From: Ruminococcus sp.
GTDB taxonomy: Bacteria; Bacillota; Clostridia; Oscillospirales; Ruminococcaceae
Assembly (NCBI GenBank): GCA_017470905.1
Contig: JAFUXL010000007.1
Coordinates: 186,001-250,000, forward strand
DNA length: 64,000 nucleotides
Direction: 5' to 3'
Shown here: piece by piece, positions 8,053 to 15,614 of the stretch
Position numbering within the stretch: the first letter of the stretch is position 1
Layout: every line of letters begins with the position of its first letter
The notes under the pieces: generated by a model
Told to the model about the DNA's origin: nothing
What the model saw: the letters and a program-made list of their open reading frames with translations, nothing else
Database searches by the model: none
Program-made: the position numbers and the translations under genes

Positions 8053-9174
8053 TCAGTCTGCAAGCGGCGAAAAGATATTTTCACTGCCGAGACTGTCAGT
8101 GCCGAATAAAAACAATATCTGTTCATAGTCGCCGATATTTACGAAATCCGTTATTTTCCCCTCCGCACATTCAGGAGAGAATATATCTATAACGCTGTAG
8201 TGCTGTATCAGAAATGGGATAAAGCAGTCTGCAAAATCATCTTTGATAACGAGCAGCTTTCTCTCGTTGTTGACAGATGTATTAATCTGCACGAGCGGCA
8301 TATCCTCTCCGAGATAGAGACTGTACATATCGTCCGTGTCAACGGCATCTCTGTTATATAATTCTTTCCTGCGGACCTTGTGACTGTTGTCCGTACCCGT
8401 GCAGGATAACAATTCTGCGCCGTCATTGTAATTATATATGTCGAGAATATCGGGCTTTGATTTCATGTACTGTGATTTTTTCCATAAATTCCCCCTGAAA
8501 TTGTCCGTAACGTGTTCTATGGTATACTTATCATAGGCAGAGGGCTGAAAACCGAGCTTCTGGATAACGGTTCTGTATACACAGTACGCCCCGTAGCTTG
8601 TCCATTTGCTGTCGCTGCGGAAGTATATATAGTTTTCGTTGAGCCTTTTGAGGATATTATAGGCATCTATCCTGCGTATGCCGCTGTTTAGCTTTGAATA
8701 TACGCTGTCTATGCATTGTTTTTCCGTTTTGCCTGTGAGATATTCGGGTAATATTTCGCTGTAAACTCCCGATGAAGTCGGCACGGCGACAAAATATACC
8801 GCACTGTCATTTTTTGCGGAAAATCTGTTTACCGCATCGGCATTCGAGGTATAGGAAGGGGAGGAGAGAACCTCTGCGCCGAGGAGCATATCATCTCCGA
8901 TATACACTCCGTTTACGACCTTTTCGCATATCTGGGACTCTATTTTAGCCTTTGAGGACAGCCATAAATTACGCTGCACAAAGCTGAGGGTAAAGCGTTC
9001 CTCCAGAGCTCTGAAGAGAGAGCCGTCCATTACTGCGGAGAAAGATATTTCGGGATTTTCGCCCTCTGCTCCGCCTGCCGCCGTCATGACAAGGAACAAT
9101 GTCATAATCAGCAGGATAATAAAGGCGGCTGTTTTGTTTATTATAACCGATATATTTTTATCCCTGCGAGCCAC
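8053..9174 (-). CDS. DHHW/AlgJ-like protein lacking catalytic residues
   Basis: A 373-residue protein with one N-terminal membrane anchor (about residues 14-32) and an extracytoplasmic domain of the DHHW family, relatives of the AlgJ/AlgX SGNH-type acetyl handlers. The signature normally reading TDHHWT is SDSKWT here (residues 187-191), so the catalytic His is lost. The nucleophile motif normally reading KDSF is KDDF (311-314), so the Ser is lost too. The GTG at 9174 is chosen because AAAGGAGG lies 6 nt upstream; an upstream ATG would add 25 residues without a ribosome site. It pairs with the MBOAT gene just upstream, as in alginate-type O-acetylation loci. With these changes it may be a non-catalytic partner. 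Confidence 0.75.
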   Translation of the reverse strand: MARRDKNISVIINKTAAFIILLIMTLFLVMTAAGGAEGENPEISFSAVMDGSLFRALEERFTLSFVQRNLWLSSKAKIESQICEKVVNGVYIGDDMLLGAEVLSSPSYTSNADAVNRFSAKNDSAVYFVAVPTSSGVYSEILPEYLTGKTEKQCIDSVYSKLNSGIRRIDAYNILKRLNENYIYFRSDSKWTSYGAYCVYRTVIQKLGFQPSAYDKYTIEHVTDNFRGNLWKKSQYMKSKPDILDIYNYNDGAELLSCTGTDNSHKVRRKELYNRDAVDTDDMYSLYLGEDMPLVQINTSVNNERKLLVIKDDFADCFIPFLIQHYSVIDIFSPECAEGKITDFVNIGDYEQILFLFGTDSLGSENIFSPLAD

Positions 9175-9279
9175 ACCGCACCTCCTTTGAATTTTCTGTT
9201 TTAACCTATAGATGTTTTTTGTCATACCTTGTAACAGTATAAAAAACAATAATTATGAATTATAAATTGTGAATTAAAC

Positions 9280-10662
9280 TCAAAGTTTTATCAGCATTAT
9301 GTCAGAGTTTCCGCTGTATGACATAAGTGCGGTGCATATCATGAGCATAAGGACAGCAACAATCGGAGATATGAAGGAAAATGCGGTTCTTATCCTTGAT
9401 TTTCCCGAACGCAGCATCATATTCCCGAAAAGGTCCGTTGAGGCATACGTTGATACGAGCAGCAAAACCATATAGGATTTGAAAAAATAAACCGATATGC
9501 TGTCGGCGAATATTCTGTTTCCGCCGAACATGGCGATTATATATCCTATCGAGCTGCCTATGCTGTCGCCTGCGAGGAATGTCATCAAAAGGCACATGAT
9601 AAGAAAGGTATATATTATCCCCGTAGTTTTGAGTATTTTTTTGCGGATGAAAAAATTTTCCGCAGTTACCGCAATTCCGACAAGACAGCCCCAGACCGCA
9701 CCGTTAAGGCTGAATGTATACCAGAAGCCGATAAGACACCATGCGGCTATGAAAAGCAGTTGTTTAAGCTGTTGATTTCCCGAAAGCCTGTACAGGGGCT
9801 TTAAGGTGTACAGCCTGAACCAGCGTACAACCCCCATATGCCATTTTGATGCAAAATATCTTATTCTGCTGCTGAAAACGGGATAATTGAAGCTTTTCGG
9901 CAGACGGTAGCCGAAACAATACCCCATGCCCCTGCCCATATCCGCAAAGCCCGAAAGCGTGAAGCAGAGAGAGAGCATATATGCGATTATTCCAAGCCAT
10001 GCGTTGACGGCGGAGAGCTTTTCACGGTCAATATTATTCACGTCACTGCAAAGCATATATATCGTATCGGCGATGATTACCTTTTTCGCAAGACCCTTTA
10101 TGAATATAATCAGACCCTTTCCGATTTCAGAAAGTCCGTATTTTCTGTTATCGCTTATTTTGAGAAAGGAACGGTATCTTATAACGGGTCCCGCCGTTAA
10201 TTTCGGGAACATGAGCAGATACAAGCCGAATGTTACTATATTCCTTTCGGCTTTTATCCGTCCGCAGTAAATATCCGTCAGATAGCCAACAGCCGACAGC
10301 GTGAAGAACGATACTCCGAGCGGAAAAAATTCATCGGGAAAGCCGAAAATACTCCTCAGCCACGACATATATTCAGTCCTGAACATGAATATAACGATTA
10401 TATCCGCCGTTATTCCTGCGAAAAGCGGAACGGCTTCAAGCGATGTGCCGCTTTTTTTAATAACATCAATAAGAATGCCCGTGAAATAATTAAAGGCAGC
10501 GTATGCAGCCATGAATATTAAAAATCCCAGACCGTTCGCCGCACAGAATATCATGCTGAATACAAGCAGAATTATATCACGGTATTTCTGCGGCGATATA
10601 TAGAACACAAGGATTGAAACAGGGAGAAAGGCATAAATAAACAGCAGACTGCTATATAACAT
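9280..10662 (-). CDS. MBOAT family (AlgI-like) membrane protein, active-site His replaced
   Basis: A 460-residue polytopic membrane protein of the MBOAT O-acyltransferase family, which moves acyl groups across or within the membrane onto exported polymers. Family landmarks are visible: TAGPVIRY (156-163), KWHMGVVRWFRLY (273-285) and a terminal region of several helices. The near-invariant catalytic motif, usually GLWHG or GFWHG, reads GFWYT at 312-316, with Tyr where His is expected. It overlaps the upstream RNase M5-like gene by 11 nt and is followed after 105 nt by the DHHW partner. Both partners lack the usual catalytic residues, so the pair may not act as an acetyltransferase or may use another chemistry. 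Confidence 0.82.
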   Translation of the reverse strand: MLYSSLLFIYAFLPVSILVFYISPQKYRDIILLVFSMIFCAANGLGFLIFMAAYAAFNYFTGILIDVIKKSGTSLEAVPLFAGITADIIVIFMFRTEYMSWLRSIFGFPDEFFPLGVSFFTLSAVGYLTDIYCGRIKAERNIVTFGLYLLMFPKLTAGPVIRYRSFLKISDNRKYGLSEIGKGLIIFIKGLAKKVIIADTIYMLCSDVNNIDREKLSAVNAWLGIIAYMLSLCFTLSGFADMGRGMGYCFGYRLPKSFNYPVFSSRIRYFASKWHMGVVRWFRLYTLKPLYRLSGNQQLKQLLFIAAWCLIGFWYTFSLNGAVWGCLVGIAVTAENFFIRKKILKTTGIIYTFLIMCLLMTFLAGDSIGSSIGYIIAMFGGNRIFADSISVYFFKSYMVLLLVSTYASTDLFGNMMLRSGKSRIRTAFSFISPIVAVLMLMICTALMSYSGNSDIMLIKL

Positions 10663-11251
10663 TTTTATCCTCCCTGAGTTCGGCTAATTTTTTTTCAAGC
10701 TCCTCTCTTGTCATCATGGTATTGAGTACTTCAATGAGCGATGATGCGGACATCAGAGAGGGAAGACCGAGAGACTTCTGCAATTCAAGTCTCTTATTCC
10801 TGCTGTCGGGCTTTCCGCTAAGACCGAGTTCATAGAGGACAGCTTTGTCTATATCGGGGGTATCATCTCTTTCCGAGGCGGTAATTCCGGCTTTTTCAAA
10901 GGCATCGAGTATCAGGTTTATATTTATTCCCTCAACGCCGAGCTTACCCTCTGCGGAGGGTTTTTCCTTGCGCTTTTCTTTGCCGAAAATATCGGGGATG
11001 TAGACGTTTTTAATATTCCCGTTTTTCACTGCGCTTTTTATATATCCTCTTATCTTCCGCCCGGCACTGTCGGAGTCGGTCAGTATTATTATGCCCGTTC
11101 TTTCGGCATAAAAACGTATAAGCTCAAGAGTTTCCCTGTCCCTGAAAATCCCGAAACCGTTGGTTACTATAATTACCGCATCGAAAACGGAGGATAATTT
11201 TATCTTGTCATATTTTCCCTCGACTATGACGGCTTCATTAATTTTAATCAT
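10652..11251 (-). CDS. Toprim-domain protein, RNase M5-like (DUF4093)
   Basis: A 199-residue protein with an N-terminal Toprim fold: EGKYD (residues 11-15) supplies the catalytic Glu and ILTDSDSAGRKI (about 55-66) the DxD metal site. The C-terminal half matches the DUF4093 extension of RNase M5. RNase M5 matures the 5S rRNA 3' and 5' ends. The typical neighbour ksgA is absent; instead it lies between holA and an MBOAT gene. The ATG at 11251 overlaps the holA stop by 8 nt. A role in 5S maturation is likely but not certain. Confidence 0.78.
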   Translation of the reverse strand: MIKINEAVIVEGKYDKIKLSSVFDAVIIVTNGFGIFRDRETLELIRFYAERTGIIILTDSDSAGRKIRGYIKSAVKNGNIKNVYIPDIFGKEKRKEKPSAEGKLGVEGININLILDAFEKAGITASERDDTPDIDKAVLYELGLSGKPDSRNKRLELQKSLGLPSLMSASSLIEVLNTMMTREELEKKLAELREDKNVI

Positions 11252-12350
11252 ATATCCTCCGCTGGTTTTTGGTCATGAGCATTTTTGTGACAGCCTGTTC
11301 GAGAATGATACGGGGTTCGGTTGATGAAGAGGAAAACTGCACGGCGGTATCTCTCATTATCTTAACGCAGTCACGCAGACGGTTTATACTCATTCCTGAA
11401 CAGTCCCTGAAAGCATTTTTCATCACAAATGCACGGTTTGCAGGGTAGCCGAAATCCCTGACCGTATCATCAATGCTTTTTCCTGATTTTATGGCGCAGG
11501 CGGCACGGTACAGGTCAACAAAAGTTCCCGAAACCACCGTGAGTATCAGCATTTTATTGTTATTGTCGATATTCAGCTCGTCTATTGCGCCGAAAGCGGC
11601 ATTCCTGTCCATGAGGGCAACGGCATTTGCAAGCTTATATACTGTCATGTCGTTCTGTCTGCGGACGAGGAGATTTATAATATCCCCTGTAATCTCACGT
11701 CCCTGAGCGTATGCGCAGAGCTTGTCAATTTCGTTGTTTACTGCGATTGTGTCGCACAGGCACATTTCCGCAAGCTCCCTTGCATTTTCGAGCCTAATCA
11801 TACCGCCCCTTGACGAGACCTTGTTGACAATATCCTTTGCAAGCTCATTTGCATTTTTTACGGCACATTCGCAGAGTATGCCGTTTTTTGCGGCGAGGTC
11901 GGCAAGCTTTTTGTTCTTGTCCTTTATGACATTTTTTCTCGATTTATAGTCATATCTGGTTTCGACTTCAAAGCCCGTGACATTGAATATCACGACCGTT
12001 GCCGGGGGAATATCCTTAAGTATATTGAAAAGCTGTTTATTTATATCCTCTGCTTTTCTGCCGCGCATATCTTCAAGGGGCTTTTCGCAGTTATAGTCAT
12101 TGATGAGTATGCAGTTATAATCCGACATCATGGGCATCATGCCGATAGTGTCCTCAAGAGAGGAGAGGTCGATATATTTGCCGTTTATTTTTGTAAGGGC
12201 AAATTCCTCATTGTCTCCGACAGCGGCTTTTACAATCTGTCTTGTTATATTTTCGACACTGATTATATCCGAGCCGTATATATAGTATATATTTGCAAGC
12301 TGATTTTTTTTCAGCCGGGAGATTAGTGATTTTTGGTCAAGCTGTGGCAT
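11244..12350 (-). CDS. holA: DNA polymerase III delta subunit
   Basis: The delta subunit of the clamp-loader complex opens the beta sliding clamp at replication forks. The 368-residue length, the N-terminal YYIYGSD segment (residues 22-28) and the C-terminal helical region fit the family. It starts at an ATG that shares its A with the stop of the comEC-like gene (TAATG), which implies translational coupling. The comEC-holA order is conserved in many Firmicutes, which supports both calls. Confidence 0.92.
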   Translation of the reverse strand: MPQLDQKSLISRLKKNQLANIYYIYGSDIISVENITRQIVKAAVGDNEEFALTKINGKYIDLSSLEDTIGMMPMMSDYNCILINDYNCEKPLEDMRGRKAEDINKQLFNILKDIPPATVVIFNVTGFEVETRYDYKSRKNVIKDKNKKLADLAAKNGILCECAVKNANELAKDIVNKVSSRGGMIRLENARELAEMCLCDTIAVNNEIDKLCAYAQGREITGDIINLLVRRQNDMTVYKLANAVALMDRNAAFGAIDELNIDNNNKMLILTVVSGTFVDLYRAACAIKSGKSIDDTVRDFGYPANRAFVMKNAFRDCSGMSINRLRDCVKIMRDTAVQFSSSSTEPRIILEQAVTKMLMTKNQRRIYD

Positions 12351-14362
12351 TACAGACTCCTTATCCTGTATACTCCGTCACCGTATACAACTATTTCAAA
12401 GTTATTCATTCCCGAAAGCTTATAATCATCGTGTTTATCAAGATATATGCCGTCATACGGAATATCTGCGGAGGAGGGGATATTTCCGTAGAAAATATTC
12501 AGTCCGCCGTATTCGTTTCCTTCTTTTGCAGGTGATAAAACCATTCTGCATTCGCTGAAAGCGACCGAAAGAACATCATCGCCGAAATCAGCCGAAAAAT
12601 TGCCTGCAATGCTGAATTTTCCGTCCGTCTTTATTATATTTTTTATTTTATGATATTCAAATTCATGCATATAGGACGAATACAGGGAGTTTATATTCCT
12701 GGTAAATATGAGATTATTTATCCTTTCAATGCCGTTTGCGGAGATATATTTTCCGACATAATCGGCACTGCGGTAATTTCCGCTTAAATCAATGATATTG
12801 ACATCGCCCTTAAAGCAGATAACAACGGCTGCATTTGTACCCCGTCCGAGTACGGATATTATAAAATGATTGTATCTCCACACGGAATAAGCCGTGCAGA
12901 CTACCAAAAATACCGCAAACGATACGGAAATAGCCGCAGTCAGAATTTTTCTGTTCCCGAAAATCATATGCACGGCTGCGCATACCGCACACAGGCACAG
13001 GAGGATATATGCGGAATATTCACCGCCCCTTGATACATGGAAGATATTCACGGCGGCTGCTTTCTCCGACAGGTATATCACGGGCTTTATGAAAATATAT
13101 GCGGCATATATAATCGGAACAAGTCCGCCCGTCAGGATATAAACCGCACCTGTCAGCATTGAAGCCGTACAAAGCGGTACTAAAATTATATTGCTTACAG
13201 GCGATATAAGCGATGTTTCGTCGAAATAATACATACCGAAAGGGAATATCATAACGGACGTGCAGAGTGCCGTCATAAAATTATACTTTAATTTCTGCAA
13301 GGCTGTATCTTTTTTCATATCCTTTGTCATATAAGGGGCGAATACACCTATTCCGAAAGTACCTGCAAACGAGAGAACAAATCCCGAACTGTATATGGAA
13401 TACGGGTTGACAATGCAGATAACCAGGGCTGCCCACGCAAGGGAATTGAATGTATCGTTCTGCCTGTAGAACAATGCCGCCGAATAGATAAAGTCAAGCA
13501 TTATCATTGCCCTTACTGCGGAAACAGGGGAATTTGCCATAATAACAAGCAAAAGCATGAAGATATTTAAAATTCCGAACGAGAGAAATTTATTCACGCC
13601 GGTTTTTCGGAGCAGGAGCATTAAAAATGCCGCAATTATTGAAACATGAAGCCCAGAAACGGATAATACATGACCGATACCGCTGCGGTATAGGGCGGTT
13701 TTCAGGTTGTCCTCAACGGATTGTTTTTCGCCGAAAATCATTCCTGCCATAAATCCTCCGCATTCATCGCCGAGAATTATCCTGAATTTATCCATCATCT
13801 TGTCACGGTACTGCGCAAGAAGATTTTTTACTTTCCTTGAATTTCTGTGATATATTTCTATACTCTCCGCATTATTCGCCGAAAGGTATATATTTTCGGA
13901 TTTGTAATAATCCTCCGCATTGAATATATAGCTGTTCTCGAACACGGAAAATTTACAATTCCGTATATCAATAATATCGCCGTATCCTGCGTCTTGGTTA
14001 TCTGTGAAAAGATTTACCTTTGCGGAAAGCTTTCCGTTTATCTTTCCTTTAAGCGTATATGATGCGTTATCGCCGTCATATAGCCTTATATCGGTTACTT
14101 CGCCCGAAAAGTTCCCGTATGTTCCGCTTAGTGATATTATTTTATCATAGCCGAAATGCGTATAAAGACCGAAATATCCGGCACCTGTCACGAAAGAAAC
14201 GGCTATAATGACAAAATCACGCAGGACTGCGCCTTTAATCCGCAGTATAAGCACAATTACGGCGGCAGAGGATATGCAGAGGAATATATTCTTGTTAAAA
14301 AATGAAGCGAAAAACAATCCCGACATATATGCTGCTGCCGCTTCAATTATTTTTCGCTTCAT
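12350..14362 (-). CDS. comEC: ComEC/Rec2-like channel protein with degenerate C-terminal domain
   Basis: A 670-residue membrane protein matching ComEC, the channel for uptake of single-stranded DNA in competent bacteria. An N-terminal OB-like segment (about 60-190) is followed by the multi-helix Competence domain (about 215-480) with the typical GxxHxLSVSGLHVS segment around 245. The last 170 residues sit where ComEC normally has a metallo-beta-lactamase domain, but no HxHxDH metal motif can be found. That region (after SVLGRGTNAAVV) therefore looks degenerate. ComEC proteins without this domain do occur. It lies 9 nt after the phosphoribosyltransferase gene and overlaps holA. No other competence genes are in the window. 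Confidence 0.85.
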   Translation of the reverse strand: MKRKIIEAAAAYMSGLFFASFFNKNIFLCISSAAVIVLILRIKGAVLRDFVIIAVSFVTGAGYFGLYTHFGYDKIISLSGTYGNFSGEVTDIRLYDGDNASYTLKGKINGKLSAKVNLFTDNQDAGYGDIIDIRNCKFSVFENSYIFNAEDYYKSENIYLSANNAESIEIYHRNSRKVKNLLAQYRDKMMDKFRIILGDECGGFMAGMIFGEKQSVEDNLKTALYRSGIGHVLSVSGLHVSIIAAFLMLLLRKTGVNKFLSFGILNIFMLLLVIMANSPVSAVRAMIMLDFIYSAALFYRQNDTFNSLAWAALVICIVNPYSIYSSGFVLSFAGTFGIGVFAPYMTKDMKKDTALQKLKYNFMTALCTSVMIFPFGMYYFDETSLISPVSNIILVPLCTASMLTGAVYILTGGLVPIIYAAYIFIKPVIYLSEKAAAVNIFHVSRGGEYSAYILLCLCAVCAAVHMIFGNRKILTAAISVSFAVFLVVCTAYSVWRYNHFIISVLGRGTNAAVVICFKGDVNIIDLSGNYRSADYVGKYISANGIERINNLIFTRNINSLYSSYMHEFEYHKIKNIIKTDGKFSIAGNFSADFGDDVLSVAFSECRMVLSPAKEGNEYGGLNIFYGNIPSSADIPYDGIYLDKHDDYKLSGMNNFEIVVYGDGVYRIRSL

Positions 14363-14371
14363 ATATTCTGC

Positions 14372-14911
14372 TTACTTAAAGAAAAGGGGCAGTTTTTCGA
14401 GGAATATAATGTCATCTCTGTCTGCGGCATCTCCCTCTGCAAGAACGGCAGCCATTGCGGAGATTTCTCCTCCTGCGGCGGAAACCAGCTGTTCAAGGGC
14501 TTTGAGAGACTCTCCCGTGCTTATGACATCATCGACAATCAGGACTTTTTTATTTTTCAGCATTTCAGCCTTATCCTCGGATAGACAGAGTGTCTGTTCG
14601 GCGGCGGTGGTTATTGATTTTACATTGACCGAAACGGGGTTTTTCATATAAAGCTTTACGGATTTTCTTGCGACAATATATGGCTTGCCGCTCTGTCTTG
14701 CCATTTCGTAGGCAAGGGGAATGCCCTTTGTCTCTGCGGTTATGATAATATCAAAACCGGGGCATTTTTCAAGAAGAGCCTTTGCGGAAGCGACAGTGAT
14801 TTCTACGTCTGAAAACATGATAAAAGCCGCAATATCAAGCTTTTCATTTATGGGACACAGAGGGAGTTCCCTCGTAAGCCCGGCAACATTGAGAGTATAT
14901 GTTTTATCCAT
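14372..14911 (-). CDS. purine-type phosphoribosyltransferase
   Basis: A 179-residue type I phosphoribosyltransferase that transfers ribose-5-phosphate from PRPP to a base in nucleotide salvage. The PRPP-binding motif VLIVDDVISTGESL is at about residues 122-135. The size and the N-terminal segment resemble adenine phosphoribosyltransferase, and xanthine is an alternative substrate. The ATG at 14911 has a GGAG ribosome site. It lies 11 nt after the HIT gene, so the two are surely co-transcribed, joining two nucleotide-metabolism proteins at the head of the operon. Confidence 0.85.
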   Translation of the reverse strand: MDKTYTLNVAGLTRELPLCPINEKLDIAAFIMFSDVEITVASAKALLEKCPGFDIIITAETKGIPLAYEMARQSGKPYIVARKSVKLYMKNPVSVNVKSITTAAEQTLCLSEDKAEMLKNKKVLIVDDVISTGESLKALEQLVSAAGGEISAMAAVLAEGDAADRDDIIFLEKLPLFFK

Positions 14912-14922
14912 TTTAAAGCTCC

Positions 14923-15276
14923 TTATTCGGTTTTTCCGAGTGAGTCCTCGCCCCAGCCCATTTTCACACCGCCGAGGAGATGGAAATGCAGGTGCATAAC
15001 GCTCTGACCTGCGTCCTCACCGCAGTTGTTTATAATGCGGTAGCTTTCGATATTCTCAGCCTTTGCGATTTTCGGCACAGCCTCAAAAATCCTTGCGGCA
15101 TATTCCGAATTTTCGGCATTTACAGCATTTGCACAGCATATATGCTTTTTGGGGATAACGAGGTCATGCACGGGGGCAATGGGATTTATATCCCTGAAAG
15201 CGAAAACATAGTCGTCCTCGTAAACCTTGTCGGCAGGAATTTCTCCGCCTATTATTTTGCAGAATAAACAGTCCAT
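14923..15276 (-). CDS. HIT family nucleotide hydrolase/transferase (HinT-like)
   Basis: A 117-residue histidine-triad protein. The catalytic triad HLHFH is in the C-terminal third (about residues 99-103), and the N-terminal MDCLFCKIIGGEIP is the HinT/PKCI hallmark. HinT proteins hydrolyse AMP-lysine and other phosphoramidates, including aminoacyl-adenylates. It is the first gene of the minus-strand operon, with a GGAG ribosome site and a candidate promoter about 55 nt upstream. A function next to aminoacyl-tRNA synthetase genes (alaS is upstream) is compatible with the aminoacyl-AMP link, but this is inference. Confidence 0.93.
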   Translation of the reverse strand: MDCLFCKIIGGEIPADKVYEDDYVFAFRDINPIAPVHDLVIPKKHICCANAVNAENSEYAARIFEAVPKIAKAENIESYRIINNCGEDAGQSVMHLHFHLLGGVKMGWGEDSLGKTE

Positions 15277-15329
15277 ATTAATTCTCCTTTTTATTTATAA
15301 ATCAAAATTCAATCCGTCAGAAAAAAATT

Positions 15330-15358
15330 TTTATATTAATCAATGCTTTTGCATTGAA
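15330..15358 (-). promoter_or_regulatory. candidate promoter of the HIT-phosphoribosyltransferase-comEC-holA operon
   Basis: TTCAAT (15353-15358) and TATAAA (15330-15335) on the minus strand are 17 nt apart. The spacer holds a perfect 6-4-6 palindrome CAATGC-TTTT-GCATTG at 15341-15356, which could be an operator. The rest of the 338-nt gap between the HIT gene and alaS is AT-rich. It contains short AACAAATACA-type direct repeats near 15530-15580 and a GTCTGT-ATCA-ACAGAC hairpin at 15431-15446. Confidence 0.4.
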
Positions 15359-15577
15359 AAAGTATTCATTTTAAGCCATTATTAGAAGGAGTTTTTTCTC
15401 CAAAGGATTTTTAGTTTTCAGTTTTCAGCAGTCTGTATCAACAGACGAAAAGTATTAAGCAATAAGTACAAAAGAAAAACAGACAGATGTATAACAAACG
15501 GTAACAAAGTTATACAGAGCATAACAAAGCTAACAAAAACAAATACAATAACAAATACAAAAACAAATACAGAAAAA

Positions 15578-15610
15578 GATTTATATCTCCCCGTCCGAAA
15601 GGACGGGTGA
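15578..15610 (-). terminator. hairpin terminator after alaS
   Basis: The CCCGTCC-TTTC-GGACGGG stem lies just past the alaS stop, with a T-rich stretch a little further on. It is the most likely transcription end for the tRNA-alaS unit. Confidence 0.7.
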
Positions 15611-15614
15611 TATA

